Shown: in pieces, positions 1 through 9,507 of the stretch
Position numbering within the stretch: the first letter of the stretch is position 1
Layout of the letters: each line of letters starts with the position of its first letter
Assembly (NCBI RefSeq): GCF_004005865.1
Contig: NZ_SACN01000003.1
Span: 310,001-374,000, forward strand
DNA from: Sphingomonas crocodyli
GTDB lineage: Bacteria; Pseudomonadota; Alphaproteobacteria; Sphingomonadales; Sphingomonadaceae
Length of the DNA: 64,000 nucleotides
Direction: 5' to 3'
Made by a program: the position numbers and the translations under genes
Notes under the pieces: generated by a model
Databases searched by the model: none
What the model was told of the DNA's origin: nothing
The model's input: only the letters and a program-made list of their open reading frames with translations

Positions 1-21
1 CTCGGAAAAGCTGTCGCTCAT
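1..21 (-). CDS. Possible 5' end of a gene running off the left edge
   Basis: On the minus strand an ATG at 21 is preceded at suitable spacing by GGAGAT and opens a frame reading MSDSFSE before the window ends. Only seven codons are visible, so no function can be given and the call rests on the ribosome binding site alone. Confidence 0.3.
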
Positions 22-160
22 GATCGGAAATCTCCGTGGGACGATGAGCCTGCTCAACCTCCGCTCCGATCGGCCGTTCCGATCGTTTCGATGCGCAACC
101 CATTGAAACAAGATGCATCGTTATGGGTTCGCGGAAGCACGTTCCGCGCTCTGACCGACA

Positions 161-174
161 CTGATCTGGATCAG
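161..174. promoter_or_regulatory. FNR/FixK-like box upstream of the hemerythrin gene
   Basis: CTGATCTGGATCAG is an exact CTGAT-N4-ATCAG palindrome. It ends 121 nt before the hemerythrin start at 296. It is one of three exact copies in this window, the others being at 10464 and 22838, and marks the gene as a likely target of a Crp/Fnr-family activator. Confidence 0.65.
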
Positions 175-295
175 GACGATTTTCTGGCCGATTCAGGCAT
201 CTGTGGATCGCTGAGAACGGAACAGGGCGGGGCGGCGGGAGTCTTTCGCTCGAAGCGCGACGCGACGTGGCATCCGCGCACAAAGGAGGCGAGCC

Positions 296-805
296 GTGGT
301 CGATAATTTTACCGACGCCATTGCATTGCTGAAGGCCGACCACCGCAAAGTGGAAGACCTGTTCGAGCAATTCGAAAAGGCACGTGGCGGTTCGAGGAAG
401 CAGAAGATCGCGCACGAAATCTGCGTCGAACTGAAAATCCATACGATGATCGAGGAGGAGATTTTCTATCCCGCGTTCCGCGGCAAGATCGAGGATGATA
501 TTCTCGATGAGGCCTATGTCGAACATGACGGGGCCAAGGTCTTGATCAACGACATCGAAGCTTCAAGTCCCGACGCGGCTTATTACGACGCCAAGGTCAA
601 GGTGCTGTCAGAAGAGATCAAGCACCACGTCCATGAGGAAGAGATGCCGTCCGAGGGCATGTTCGCGCAATGTCGGCAGACCGATGTCGATCTGGTGGCC
701 CTGCGCGATCAGATGGCGCAGCTCAAGGAAGAGCTGATGGAACAGGCAAAGGGGGCAGGGCTTGCGCCTGCCAGGCCCGTCACGATCAACCCGGTCGCGG
801 CCTGA
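296..805 (+). CDS. Hemerythrin domain-containing protein
   Basis: This 169-residue soluble protein has the histidine/glutamate pattern of the HHE hemerythrin fold: an early DHRKVEDLF helix, then HEICVELKIHTMIEEEIFYP, then VEHDGAK, and a late HHVHEEEMP. These residues normally hold a di-iron centre that binds oxygen or nitric oxide. The start is GTG, chosen because AAAGGAGG lies at 282-289. The C-terminal tail (from about residue 150) is Ala/Pro-rich and outside the fold. An FNR-like box lies upstream, which suits an oxygen- or NO-handling role. The family call is firm; the ligand is inferred. Confidence 0.9.
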   Translation: MVDNFTDAIALLKADHRKVEDLFEQFEKARGGSRKQKIAHEICVELKIHTMIEEEIFYPAFRGKIEDDILDEAYVEHDGAKVLINDIEASSPDAAYYDAKVKVLSEEIKHHVHEEEMPSEGMFAQCRQTDVDLVALRDQMAQLKEELMEQAKGAGLAPARPVTINPVAA

Positions 806-870
806 TCCCTCGCACTGCCCTTGAGGACGGGCGCACACGCGCCCGTCCATCCCCTGCTCCGAGATACGCC

Positions 871-1455
871 ATGGCCGCAGCACCCGCTTTGACTGCCCCC
901 GATTTCCGCAATCCCGCCATCCTGCTCTCCGGTCCCGTCGACTATGACATGTACCGTGACTTTCGCACAAAGCTCGAGGCTGCGCTCGCCTCCCAGAGCA
1001 GTGCCGGAAGGGTCCATGTCGAATTGTCCACCTTGGGCGGTGATCCCGAAGTCGCGCGCATGATGGGTGAGGACATCCGCTTCCACAGCGATCTCAACCC
1101 CGATCGCCGCTTCGTTTTCCTGGGCAAAGCCGCGATTTATTCGGCGGGTACGACCTTCATGTCGTTCTTTGCGACCGAAAACCGTTTTCTCACCCGCGGG
1201 ACGCGGCTGATGATCCACGAACGCAAGATGTCGAAGACGCTGCAGGTCGAAGGGCCCCTCACGACGTGCATCGCCAGCGTCAGGGCGACGCTCCATGAAA
1301 TAGAAAGCTCGATCGCGATCCAGAATGAAGGCTTCGCCAACCTGATCCGTGGGAGCGCGGTCACGATGGAGGAGGTGCTGCGCCGCGCGCCGTCCAACTG
1401 GTATATCGAGGCCAACGAGGCCGTCGCGCTCGGTCTGGTCACCGCCGTTATCTGA
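871..1455 (+). CDS. ClpP-like serine protease family protein
   Basis: The 194-residue protein has the ClpP/crotonase fold pattern. The stretch AAIYSAGTTFMSFF holds the likely nucleophile serine and LMIHERKM the catalytic histidine, as in ClpP relatives that lack the canonical GxSAS motif. It is close to ClpP in length. The upstream reading frame is longer, but ATG at 871 starts just before the conserved LLSGPVDYDMY strand; no strong ribosome binding site is visible. It lies 65 nt after the hemerythrin gene on the same strand. No ClpX or ClpA partner is nearby, so it may be a divergent or stand-alone hydrolase rather than a proteasomal ClpP. Confidence 0.8.
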   Translation: MAAAPALTAPDFRNPAILLSGPVDYDMYRDFRTKLEAALASQSSAGRVHVELSTLGGDPEVARMMGEDIRFHSDLNPDRRFVFLGKAAIYSAGTTFMSFFATENRFLTRGTRLMIHERKMSKTLQVEGPLTTCIASVRATLHEIESSIAIQNEGFANLIRGSAVTMEEVLRRAPSNWYIEANEAVALGLVTAVI

Positions 1456-1549
1456 CACCGGCCACCAGGCGGCCGCCGCGAATGTGACCGCGGGCACAGA
1501 ACTTCGCGCCCGCAGCGTCGTTAGACCCGAACATCCAAGGAGATATGAT

Positions 1550-2029
1550 ATGGCCGACGCGCAGACGCTCAAGCAACATCTGTGGGATAAGATGAGCGAC
1601 GGACCCTTCGTCATGGTTGGGTTGACGGGCAACGGCCAGCATAGCGAACCCCTTACCGTCCAGCTCGACAAGGATCAGGTCGATCGTCTCTACTTCTTCA
1701 TTGGGCGGGATAACCGGCTCGCGGCCGGCGGGCAGGCGATGGTCCAGTTCGTCTCCAAGGGGCAGGACTTCTTCGCCTGTCTTTCGGGACGTGCGCAGAT
1801 CGACCAGGATCCGGCGATGATCGACAAATTGTGGTCCAAGCCGGTCGAGGCCTGGTTCCCCGGCGGCAAGGCCGATCCCAATCTTGCGCTGCTGCGCTTC
1901 GACATCGACGATGCCGAGCTGTGGGAAACGGATATGTCGCTTGCTGGCAAGCTCAAGATGCTGTTCGGCGGAACCATCCGCTCTGATCAGGCGGGAAGTC
2001 ACGCTCAGGTCAGTTCGACCGCGGTCTGA
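1550..2029 (+). CDS. General stress protein, pyridoxamine 5'-phosphate oxidase-like fold
   Basis: The 159-residue protein matches the general-stress branch of the split-barrel flavin-binding family: MVGLTG near the N terminus, LYFFIGRDNRLA in the middle, a SGRAQI strand, then WFPGGKADPNLALLRF and a terminal AELWE segment. Such proteins bind FMN or F420-like cofactors and are induced in stress; the substrate is not readable from sequence. ATG at 1550 follows AAGGAGAT at 1537-1544. Its stop overlaps the next start as TGATG, so the two are probably translated together. Confidence 0.88.
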   Translation: MADAQTLKQHLWDKMSDGPFVMVGLTGNGQHSEPLTVQLDKDQVDRLYFFIGRDNRLAAGGQAMVQFVSKGQDFFACLSGRAQIDQDPAMIDKLWSKPVEAWFPGGKADPNLALLRFDIDDAELWETDMSLAGKLKMLFGGTIRSDQAGSHAQVSSTAV

Positions 2030-2400
2030 TGGGACGCGGCGGCGGGCGCGGTCCGGTCCCGCCGCCCGTCACCCCAGATGGCCGTTATATCGTGGTGCGA
2101 GGCCGGCTGTGGCGGCGAAGCAATCCAGCGCTTCCCGAACCAGAGCGCGGCAGCCTGGTCAAGGCGTTGATGGCGGCGCGCAGGGCGGTTGGCACCGCGA
2201 GACGCGCAGGCGATCAGGCGGCGCAGGACGAAGCGCACATCGCGGTTGATCGGGCGAAGCATGCGCTGGGCGAGCGGGGGCCGGTCTGGTGGAGCGATGG
2301 CGCGCCCGACCTGAACCGGCATACGGTGCGCAACAGCCCCTATGCCGCCTGGTATGCCGCGCTCCACCCCCCATCAAAAGATGAAGAGCCACCCGCCTGA
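2029..2400 (+). CDS. Conserved hypothetical protein, translationally coupled
   Basis: A 123-residue basic, soluble protein. The segment GRYIVVRGRLWRRSNPALP and the helix that follows (about residues 45-80, rich in Ala and Arg) recur in many alphaproteobacterial hypothetical proteins, together with a GPVWWSDGAPD motif near residue 85. No catalytic motif is recognised. The ATG overlaps the stop of the upstream stress-protein gene by one base, implying translational coupling. Confidence 0.75.
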   Translation: MGRGGGRGPVPPPVTPDGRYIVVRGRLWRRSNPALPEPERGSLVKALMAARRAVGTARRAGDQAAQDEAHIAVDRAKHALGERGPVWWSDGAPDLNRHTVRNSPYAAWYAALHPPSKDEEPPA

Positions 2401-2668
2401 GCTGGCGCGACCCTTCCAGTGTTCGGTATGACCGCGGCATACACGACCGGCTGATCAGCCGCGCGTGCACGCAAAGCCGATCGAACCGCCCTCAAGGGAC
2501 GCGATGGGCGCAGGCCGATGACGCATTCGATCACGGCTTTTGCTTGCGGGCAAGGTCAGCAAGCCAGAAAGACGCATTGCCAGCAAAAGCTGGGCAAAGG
2601 GCAGGGCGGGGCGGGGCGATTTTGGACTATCGCACAGCGCGCTCGCCAGCAGCGCGTTTCGGCGGTCG
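2401..2668. other. Convergent intergenic gap
   Basis: This gap separates the plus-strand hypothetical gene from the minus-strand ankyrin gene. It contains the perfect palindrome CGGCTGATCAGCCG at 2448-2461, which lacks the four-base spacer of the FNR-like boxes and could be a hairpin between the two 3' ends. I see no convincing gene in it. Confidence 0.4.
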
Positions 2669-3235
2669 TCAGTGTCTGGATTGCCGCGCACGGCGGCCAG
2701 CCATCAGCCTTTGTACAATCACCTCGTTGCCCTGACCGCGGGCAACCGACCAAGCGCTGTTGCCGACCGCGTCGACTCTGAGCGGATCGGCGCCCGCGGC
2801 GAGCAGGCGATCGATAATCGCGGTGCGACCGAACATCGCCGCCATCATAAGCGCGGTCTGCCCGGCATGGTTGGCGCGCTCCGGGTCGGCGCCGGCGATG
2901 AGCAGCCTGTCCACAAAAGCCTCATAGCCCTTAAAAACCACGCCCATCAGCGCCGTGTTGCCGCGCGCGCTGTCGGGCGCGTCGACCCGGGCACCGGCTT
3001 TGATCAGCGCCTCGGTGGCAGCGGCATGCCCGTTATAGCTGGCCAGGATCAGCGGCGTGTGACCCTTGTCATCGCGTGCCTCGATGTCGACCCCCGCCTC
3101 GAGAAGCGCGGGCAGGACATCGATCCGACCCAGCCTGGCGGCGTCGAACAGCAATTGCTGAAGGCGGGCTGGGGAGGGGAGCGGCGGTAATACCGCCGCT
3201 CCCGGTGCCGGGGGGGACGCTGGATCACTTCGCAT
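2669..3235 (-). CDS. Ankyrin repeat protein partnered with catalase
   Basis: The 188-residue product carries at least four ankyrin repeats, seen as recurring G(H/Q)[25 protein letters not shown] and GNSAWSVA consensus turns each followed by a GADP or GARVD loop. Ankyrin repeats bind protein partners. ATG at 3235 overlaps the end of the catalase gene by 11 bases, so it is the second gene of a catalase-ankyrin pair. In Pseudomonas an ankyrin protein (AnkB) is needed for full catalase activity, so a catalase-supporting role is a reasonable inference. No signal peptide is clear from this start; a longer frame with a basic N terminus begins at 3325 but would lie inside the catalase gene. Confidence 0.85.
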   Translation of the reverse strand: MRSDPASPPAPGAAVLPPLPSPARLQQLLFDAARLGRIDVLPALLEAGVDIEARDDKGHTPLILASYNGHAAATEALIKAGARVDAPDSARGNTALMGVVFKGYEAFVDRLLIAGADPERANHAGQTALMMAAMFGRTAIIDRLLAAGADPLRVDAVGNSAWSVARGQGNEVIVQRLMAGRRARQSRH

Positions 3236-5417
3236 CGAGATCGACTTCAAGCTCGCGCGGCCAGAAGCGAAGTGGCGCGATCGCCTCGACAAACGCCGCC
3301 GCATCCTTGGCGCTGGCAATCGCAAGGCAGGCGTCGTCGAGCATATCGGCGATACCGGCCTTCACGAAGATTGGCTCAGCGGAGCGCGTCAGGCCGATGA
3401 ACTTGCAATGTCCAAACGCGTCGCGAACGAAATCCTGCGCCGCGGCGTCACCGGCGAGAAGCGCGGCGCCTTCGTCCGAAACGAGGATGGCGACCGCATC
3501 GAACAGCACCGATGGTCCGCCGTCGATCTTATGTTTGGCCGCAATCGCTGTGCCGTCCGCCAGGGTGATGCCTCCCACCTTGGGAGCAATCACCTCATAG
3601 AGGGCGCCGACCTTGTCGAGCGCCTTGGTGAGCCCGGTAAAGATCGCCGCATCAGCGCCGTCGCTCATGAGGATGCCGAGCTTGCGGCCCTTGAAGCTTG
3701 CTGGGCCATTCTTGACGATCGACAACGGATCCGAAGGCGGAAGGTCGGGAAGGGGCGCTCGAGCGGCTTGCGCGGGCGCTGGGAGCGTCGCCAGCCCCAG
3801 CCCGTCGGCCACCGTGTTGGCAAGCATCTCATCGATATGAAGGAGGTGTGAGACCATGCGTGCCCGAATGTCCGGACGTTCGACTTTCGACAATTCGAAG
3901 ACAAGCGCATCCGCGATGTGCTTCTGCTCGATCGCAAGCTGGCTCACATAGAATTGCCGTGCCTGGCTGTAATGGTCGGCAAAGCTCTCGGGACGGATGC
4001 GCAATTTGGGGCCCTGGTCTTCGGCCGGAAAGCTCGTGAACCCGCGCTCGGGGCTTTCGCGCGGACCACCTATCGAGGCACCCCAGCTGTTCGGCTCGTA
4101 ATTGACCCGTCCGCGCGGATTGGCGATCGCCATATGACCGTCCTGCTGGAAGTTGGCGACCGGACATTTGGGAGCGTTGATGGGGATGTGCGTGAAGTTC
4201 GGGCTGCCCAGGCGCTTGAGCTGGGTATCGAGATACGAGAAATTGCGTCCCTGGAGCAGCGGATCGTTGGTGAAGTCGATCCCGGGCACGACGTTTTGGG
4301 TGCAGAAGGCGACCTGCTCGGTTTCGGCGAAGAAATTGTCGACCACGCGGTCGAGTACCAGCCGGCCCACGGTTCGTACCGGGATGAGCTCTTCGGGGAT
4401 GATCTTGGTCGCGTCGAGAACATCGAAGTCGAACGCTTCGGCAAAGGCCTCATCGAACAGCTGAACACCCAGCTCCCACTCGGGAAAATCGCCGGCGTTG
4501 ATCGCGTCCCACAAATCGCGACGGTGGAAATCGGGGTCCGCACCGTTGATCTTGACCGCCTCGTTCCAGACCACCGATTGAAGCCCCTGCTTGGGCTTCC
4601 AGTGAAATTTGACGAAGGTCGACTTGCCTTCGGCCGAGACCAGCCGGAAGGTATGCACCCCGAAGCCTTCCATCGTGCGATAGGATCGCGGAATCGTGCG
4701 GTCGGACATGATCCACATGATCATGTGCATGCTTTCGGGCGTCAGGCTGACAAAATCCCAGAAATTGTCGTGCGCGGTCTGCGCCTGGGGAAATCCGCGA
4801 TCGGGCTCGGGTTTGGCCGCGTGGATCAGGTCGGGGAATTTGATCGCGTCCTGGATGAAGAAGACCGGGATGTTGTTGCCGACGAGGTCCCAGTTGCCTT
4901 CCTTGGTGTAAAGCTTGACGGCAAAGCCACGAACGTCACGCGCAAGATCGAACGAGCCCTTCGAACCCGCAACCGTGGAAAAGCGCACAAACGCCGGCGT
5001 GCGCTCGCCCACGCGCTGCAGGACATCCGCGCGGGTGACGTCGGCGAGGCTGTCGGTCAGCTCGAAAAAGCCGTGCGCGCCGAAACCGCGTGCGTGGACA
5101 ACGCGCTCGGGGATCCGCTCATGGTCGAAGTGGAAAATCTTCTCGCGAAAATGCGGATCCTCCAGCAGGGTCGGACCACGGGCGCCATATTTCAGGCTGT
5201 TCTGGTCGTCTGCAATGGGCATGCCCTGTGCCGAGGTCAGGATCGCAATATCACCGGCCGCGACCTGATGCGTCTCACCACCCTGACCCTGCGGCTCGGC
5301 AAAGCTCGTCGCCATCTCGACGTCGCCCGGCAGTTTCGGGGCCTTCTTGGCGCTCTCACCAGCGCTCTTGCGCGCGGCCTTGGTCGGGGTTGCGGACGAG
5401 GCGGGCTTGCGAGCCAT
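3225..5417 (-). CDS. katE: Large-subunit catalase, HPII type
   Basis: The enzyme (730 residues) converts hydrogen peroxide to water and oxygen. The catalytic histidine is H108 in [12 protein letters not shown], and the proximal haem ligand tyrosine is about Y395 in [12 protein letters not shown]. The length and the C-terminal domain (about residues 590-720, a glutamine-amidotransferase/DJ-1-like fold beginning [14 protein letters not shown]) identify the HPII class and not small-subunit catalases. The first 30 residues are Lys/Ala-rich. It is followed by an overlapping ankyrin gene. The haem motifs look intact. Confidence 0.96.
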   Translation of the reverse strand: MARKPASSATPTKAARKSAGESAKKAPKLPGDVEMATSFAEPQGQGGETHQVAAGDIAILTSAQGMPIADDQNSLKYGARGPTLLEDPHFREKIFHFDHERIPERVVHARGFGAHGFFELTDSLADVTRADVLQRVGERTPAFVRFSTVAGSKGSFDLARDVRGFAVKLYTKEGNWDLVGNNIPVFFIQDAIKFPDLIHAAKPEPDRGFPQAQTAHDNFWDFVSLTPESMHMIMWIMSDRTIPRSYRTMEGFGVHTFRLVSAEGKSTFVKFHWKPKQGLQSVVWNEAVKINGADPDFHRRDLWDAINAGDFPEWELGVQLFDEAFAEAFDFDVLDATKIIPEELIPVRTVGRLVLDRVVDNFFAETEQVAFCTQNVVPGIDFTNDPLLQGRNFSYLDTQLKRLGSPNFTHIPINAPKCPVANFQQDGHMAIANPRGRVNYEPNSWGASIGGPRESPERGFTSFPAEDQGPKLRIRPESFADHYSQARQFYVSQLAIEQKHIADALVFELSKVERPDIRARMVSHLLHIDEMLANTVADGLGLATLPAPAQAARAPLPDLPPSDPLSIVKNGPASFKGRKLGILMSDGADAAIFTGLTKALDKVGALYEVIAPKVGGITLADGTAIAAKHKIDGGPSVLFDAVAILVSDEGAALLAGDAAAQDFVRDAFGHCKFIGLTRSAEPIFVKAGIADMLDDACLAIASAKDAAAFVEAIAPLRFWPRELEVDLDAK

Positions 5418-5449
5418 CGGCAGTTCCTTTCGCGGTAGCTTGAAATGGT

Positions 5450-5677
5450 TCAGCGCGTGACCGGGTCGCGCGGTTCGACCTGGCTGTTGTCAGGCGCGGC
5501 GCCGGGGGTCGAACTCAGCGGCGTGGTGTCGACGGGCTCGACCATCTGCGCATTTGAGACCTTCTCCTCGCTTCCATTCGGTCCGGCCTGATCCTGACGC
5601 ATGTTGCAGGCGGGCAAGATCAAACCGGCGGCGAGCAGCGTCAGCGCCGTTGGGCAGCCTCGTGGGAATAGTCGCAT
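5450..5677 (-). CDS. Small lipoprotein, function unknown
   Basis: A 75-residue protein with a signal peptide whose hydrophobic core ([11 protein letters not shown]) ends in the lipobox LPAC, so the mature protein would start at a lipidated cysteine near residue 24. The remainder is short, polar and probably unstructured (Pro/Ser/Asp/Glu-rich). It is divergent from the arginine-deiminase-like gene, and an imperfect FNR-like box lies 79 nt upstream of its ATG. Confidence 0.7.
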   Translation of the reverse strand: MRLFPRGCPTALTLLAAGLILPACNMRQDQAGPNGSEEKVSNAQMVEPVDTTPLSSTPGAAPDNSQVEPRDPVTR

Positions 5678-5756
5678 CGCGAACTCTCCTTTGCAGGGTG
5701 AAGCCGCCTCAATGCGTGAGCGGAGGTGATGTTGCAGCGGCGGACGGCTAATCGCC

Positions 5757-5770
5757 CTAACGCAGATCAG
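5757..5770. promoter_or_regulatory. Imperfect FNR/FixK-like box between divergent genes
   Basis: CTAACGCAGATCAG keeps the right half-site but has a weak left half. It sits within a 29-base stretch (5746-5774) that matches 17804-17832 at 23 of 29 positions, which supports it as a real element. It ends 70 nt before the hydrolase ATG at 5841 and begins 79 nt from the lipoprotein ATG. Confidence 0.45.
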
Positions 5771-5840
5771 TCACGGCTCCGGCTGCGGGAACCTCGGCTT
5801 TTGCTTGAGCGCTTCGACAAGGCAATCCTGAGGATGATTC

Positions 5841-6758
5841 ATGAAACTCGACGTTTTTCAGCGCGGCGAAGAAAGTCGCCTTCGTTCAAACGAGCGGTGG
5901 AGCGTCCGCAGCGAAACCGACCGCCTCACCGACGTTCTGTTGTGCCGGCCCGCCTTCCTCGAGCCCGTGCCCTGTTGCTCGGTCACCCAGGAATCGCTGC
6001 GCGACGGCTTTGAGACGTCGGTGCCGCTTGCGCTGAGGCAGCACCGTGCGCTGCAGTCGGCTCTCGAACGCGGCGGTGTGCGCTGTCACTTCATCCGTCC
6101 CGATCCGGCAATGCCCGACATGTGCTTCACCCGGGATGCGTTGGTCACGACCCCCTGGGGACTGCTGGCGCTGCGGCCTGCCACCGGGCATCGCCGGCGC
6201 GAGGCGGATCTCGCGCTCGTCGCGGCGCGCCGAATGGGAGCCCTGCTCGCCGGCAGGGTGAACGGAGGCACGGCGGAAGGCGGCGATATCGCGATCGTGC
6301 GCGAGGGTCTGGTCATTATCGGTTGCTCGGGCGAGCGTACCAACGCGCAGGGCGCCGCCGAGATCGCCGACATCTTCCGCGCACGGCGTTGGGATGTGAT
6401 CATCTACCCGTTCGATCCGCATTTCCTGCATCTCGATACGCAGTTCGCCATGGTCGATGACGGGCTCGCGGTTGCCTGCACCGATGTTCTGTCGGACGAC
6501 TTCCTTGCCCAGCTTGCGCGCCACGGCATCGAGACTATTCCCGTCACCTACAAGGAAGCGCGCGGGCTTGGCTGCAATCTTCTGTCGCTCGGAGGCCGCC
6601 GCCTCATCGCTTCGGCAGACAATGAGCGTGTGACGGCGCTCTTACGGAGCCGCGGCTACACTGTCGACACGCTCGAACTCGACCAGTTCACGCGCTGCGG
6701 GGGCGGTGTGCATTGCCTGACGATGCCGCTCGCGCGCGTCGGCGACTGCCAGGGCTGA
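5841..6758 (+). CDS. Arginine deiminase/DDAH-fold amidinohydrolase
   Basis: The 305-residue enzyme belongs to the guanidine-modifying superfamily (arginine deiminase, dimethylarginine dimethylaminohydrolase, amidinotransferases). Family landmarks are MCFTRDAL near residue 94, GGTAEGGDI, the histidine segment HFLHLDTQF, and the C-terminal nucleophile cysteine in GGGVHCLTMPL. They predict hydrolysis of a guanidino compound, releasing ammonia or a methylamine; the size suits DDAH better than classical ArcA. No arcB or arcC is adjacent. ATG at 5841 follows a GAGGA motif. The FNR-like box upstream fits the known low-oxygen control of arginine catabolism. The exact substrate is unresolved. Confidence 0.85.
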   Translation: MKLDVFQRGEESRLRSNERWSVRSETDRLTDVLLCRPAFLEPVPCCSVTQESLRDGFETSVPLALRQHRALQSALERGGVRCHFIRPDPAMPDMCFTRDALVTTPWGLLALRPATGHRRREADLALVAARRMGALLAGRVNGGTAEGGDIAIVREGLVIIGCSGERTNAQGAAEIADIFRARRWDVIIYPFDPHFLHLDTQFAMVDDGLAVACTDVLSDDFLAQLARHGIETIPVTYKEARGLGCNLLSLGGRRLIASADNERVTALLRSRGYTVDTLELDQFTRCGGGVHCLTMPLARVGDCQG

Positions 6759-6773
6759 CGGCCTCTCACGACG

Positions 6774-7796
6774 ATGAGCGACGTTGCTCCCATAGCCCCT
6801 ATGGAGGCGCGGCTCGTCAGCGCGCTTCCCGACGCCCCCGGCTGGCAGTTCGAGCCCAAGTGGGACGGCTTTCGCGCGATCATCGTGCGTGACGGCGCGC
6901 GGATCGCGCTCTGGTCCAAGGCGGGCAAGCGGCTCGAACGTTATTTCCCGGAGCTGGTCGATGCGGTCGCCGGCTGCCGGGAGCGCCGCTTCATTCTCGA
7001 CGGCGAGATCATCCTGCCCAAGGGCGGAAGCCTTTCGTTCGATGCGCTCCAGCAGCGCCTGCATCCGGCGCCCAGCCGCATCGCAAAGCTGTCCGTCGCG
7101 ACCCCGGCGCAACTGATGCTCTTCGATTGCCTGGCGAGTGGCCCGGACCAGCTGGCAGACCAACCCCTGACAGCTCGGCGTAGGGCGCTTGAGGCGTTTC
7201 ACGCGCGGGCGAGCAGCGCCTCGCTCCTCCTGTCGCACAAGAGCGAAAAGCGCGCCGCCGCGCAGGCATGGCTTGCTCAAAGCGGCGGAGCGCTCGACGG
7301 GGTCGTCGCCAAGAGGCTCGATCAGCCATATCAGTCGGGCAAACGGGCGATGCTCAAGGTGAAGGTTCACCGATCGGCCGACTGCGTCGTCGGCGGTCTG
7401 CGTCGCGCCGAGGATGGGAGGATCGTCTCGCTGCTGCTGGGGCTCTATGATGACACAGGACTGCTCCACCATGTCGGTTTCACAGCCGCGATCCGGGCCG
7501 AGGATCACAGCGCGCTCGAGCGCCGCATCAGGCCGCATCGCGACGGTGCCGGCTTTGATGGAAAATCGCCAGACGGCCCGAGCCGCTGGAGTGCAGGGCG
7601 GGACCGGCACTGGGAGCCTTTGACCCCCGCGCTGGTGGTGGAAGTTGCCTATGACCAAGTAACAGGCGACCGGTTCCGCCACGGAACCCGTATTTTGCGG
7701 TGGCGTCCCGACAAGGCGCCCCGCCAGTGCGGGATGGAGCAGCTCGTGCGCGAGGCGAGCCCCGCCGATCTCGCTGCGATTGATCAGGCGGTCTGA
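6774..7796 (+). CDS. Stand-alone ATP-dependent DNA ligase (LigC-like)
   Basis: A 340-residue ligase: the adenylation motif EPKWDGFR puts the AMP-accepting lysine at K29, followed by an ILDGEI motif, LMLFDCL, EGxxxK-like DGVVAKRLD and the KxKV motif LKVKV at the end of the nucleotidyltransferase domain, then an OB-fold (about 215-330). It lacks the phosphoesterase and polymerase domains of LigD, so it resembles the LigC group of end-joining or repair ligases. It starts 15 nt after the hydrolase gene on the same strand. Its 3' end overlaps the convergent DUF1810 gene by 13 bases. Confidence 0.9.
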   Translation: MSDVAPIAPMEARLVSALPDAPGWQFEPKWDGFRAIIVRDGARIALWSKAGKRLERYFPELVDAVAGCRERRFILDGEIILPKGGSLSFDALQQRLHPAPSRIAKLSVATPAQLMLFDCLASGPDQLADQPLTARRRALEAFHARASSASLLLSHKSEKRAAAQAWLAQSGGALDGVVAKRLDQPYQSGKRAMLKVKVHRSADCVVGGLRRAEDGRIVSLLLGLYDDTGLLHHVGFTAAIRAEDHSALERRIRPHRDGAGFDGKSPDGPSRWSAGRDRHWEPLTPALVVEVAYDQVTGDRFRHGTRILRWRPDKAPRQCGMEQLVREASPADLAAIDQAV

Positions 7797-8215
7797 TTGA
7801 GCAGCGCGAGCGTCGCCGGGTCGGGACCTCCATACCATCGAGCAAGCGCGGCGTCGAACAGCGGGCCGCCGCCCGCGCGCCCGAACAACGTCAGCGACGA
7901 GCGCAATTTGAGCGCGTCGAGCGGGCCAAAGATTTCCGCCGGATCGTCCCCGTCGAGTGCCTGAAGCGCTTGCACGCTGGTCCGCAGCCGGGCCCCGAGA
8001 ACCGGATGGGCAAGATAGGCCCTCGCCTCCTCGAGCGAACTGATCGCATAGATGCGGGCCTGCGCACTCCGACCCAGGCCCGCCAGTTGGGGAAAGATAA
8101 ACCACATCCAATGGCTGGCCTTGACGCCGCTTTCCAGCTCGCTCAACGCTCGCGCAAACGACCCGGCCTGAGCATCGATAAAGCGCGTCAGGTCGAAGCT
8201 CGCCGGACCGCTCAT
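7784..8215 (-). CDS. DUF1810 family protein
   Basis: This 143-residue protein matches the DUF1810 pattern: LTRFIDAQ near the N terminus, a GxKxSHWMWFIFPQ block, a SLEEARAYLAHPVLGARL helix and a C-terminal KLRSSLTLF with GGPLFDAALARWY. The biochemical role of the family is unknown. Its ATG overlaps the upstream symporter stop as ATGA, so the two form an operon. Confidence 0.88.
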   Translation of the reverse strand: MSGPASFDLTRFIDAQAGSFARALSELESGVKASHWMWFIFPQLAGLGRSAQARIYAISSLEEARAYLAHPVLGARLRTSVQALQALDGDDPAEIFGPLDALKLRSSLTLFGRAGGGPLFDAALARWYGGPDPATLALLNQTA

Positions 8216-9507
8216 TCGGCGGGTTGAAGCGATGGCGCGCCCTGTCCCGCGCCCGTGATCGCGACGGCGTCGCCTCGGCCGGCGATCCGGAGCACGGCGA
8301 GATCGGCCGTGACGTTGCCGACGGTGCGGAAGATATCGGGAATGGTTTCAACCGCCAGCAGAAGCGGGAGCAATGTCAGTGGCACACCCATAGCCAGGCA
8401 CACCGGGCCAATCGTGGCGAAGAACGACACCTGTGCCGGTAATCCGACCGCAGCCAGACTGATCGGCACCGCGACCAGGGCCCCAAGGACAATCGTCGCG
8501 GGACCGGGCGCCAGGCCGTGAAGGTGTGCCAGATAGATCGCGACGGCGACATTAGCGGCAGCGCTGGCTGCACGGAACAGCGAGACCGCGAGCGGCAGGA
8601 CGATCCCCGCGCTGGCTGCCGGAACCCGCAAGGCGGGCGCGGCGGCGATCATCGCAGGCAAGGCGGCGAGCGAACTCTGCGTGCTCAGCGCGACCACCTG
8701 GGCGGGCAAGGCAGCGCGCGCGAACGCGAGTGGCGAGATCCGCCCGGCGATCGTCGCTGCGACATAGGCCAGCGCAGTGGCGAGCAGGCACGCGCTGGCA
8801 GCAATCAGGACATAGTGGACCAGCGCTCCGGCCGCACCCAGTCCGACGCGCGCGCCGACGCCGAAGGCGAGGGCTGCGACACCCAGTGGCGCGAGCGCGA
8901 GCACCCAGCGCACGATGACGAGCATCGTCTCGACCAGCGCGCGGAACACCAGCAGGATGGGCGCGCGCAAGTCCTGGTCGATCCGGGTGACGGCCAGCCC
9001 GAACAGCAGGGCGAAGAGAACCAGCGGCACCATCGCGCTGTCGGCCGCGGCCTTGATGATGTTGGTCGGGACGAGGCTGGTGATCCATGAGGCCGGCGCG
9101 GCGATCTGAGGCGCCGGCAGATCGGTGCGCAGTCCCGCCGCCGCATCGGGAACCGGGCTGACAGCCAGGGCCAGTTCGGTGGCGAGAGCCGCGGCCAGAC
9201 AGGCACCGATCAGCAAAGCTGCGAACCAGATCGTGGCGCGCGTGGCGACACCGCTGCTACCGGCGCTGGCAGCAGCACTCGCGATACCACCGACGAGCAG
9301 CCCAAAGACGAGCGGCACGATCGTCATCGTGAGTGCATCGAGCCAGAGCTTGCCGATCGGGTCGGCGACGCTCAGGAACACGGCAATCCCGGCCCATTGC
9401 ACCCGAGCCGCAATCACGCCCGCGCCCAGGCTCAACACGAGCGCCGCAAGCGTTGCCCGGGCCAGCGTCGTCAGGCCGGTTTGGGCCGGGGCGGGCGTTA
9501 CGCCCAC
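8212..9507 (-). CDS. Dicarboxylate/amino acid:cation symporter
   Basis: A 431-residue inner-membrane protein of the DAACS (sodium/dicarboxylate symporter, SDF) family with many hydrophobic helices. The landmark segments are DPIGKLWLDALTMTIVPLVFGLLVGG early on, the serine-rich STQSSLAALPAM re-entrant loop and the helix around LPLAVSLFRAASAAANVAVAIYLAH. These normally carry C4-dicarboxylates, glutamate or aspartate with sodium or protons. The substrate-specificity residues cannot be settled by eye. The start is GTG at 9507, overlapping the end of the upstream iron-protein gene by 10 bases. Confidence 0.88.
   Translation of the reverse strand: MGVTPAPAQTGLTTLARATLAALVLSLGAGVIAARVQWAGIAVFLSVADPIGKLWLDALTMTIVPLVFGLLVGGIASAAASAGSSGVATRATIWFAALLIGACLAAALATELALAVSPVPDAAAGLRTDLPAPQIAAPASWITSLVPTNIIKAAADSAMVPLVLFALLFGLAVTRIDQDLRAPILLVFRALVETMLVIVRWVLALAPLGVAALAFGVGARVGLGAAGALVHYVLIAASACLLATALAYVAATIAGRISPLAFARAALPAQVVALSTQSSLAALPAMIAAAPALRVPAASAGIVLPLAVSLFRAASAAANVAVAIYLAHLHGLAPGPATIVLGALVAVPISLAAVGLPAQVSFFATIGPVCLAMGVPLTLLPLLLAVETIPDIFRTVGNVTADLAVLRIAGRGDAVAITGAGQGAPSLQPAE

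Noticed and set aside
3918..5438. Plus-strand frame opposite katE
   Set aside because: Antisense shadow of a clear catalase.
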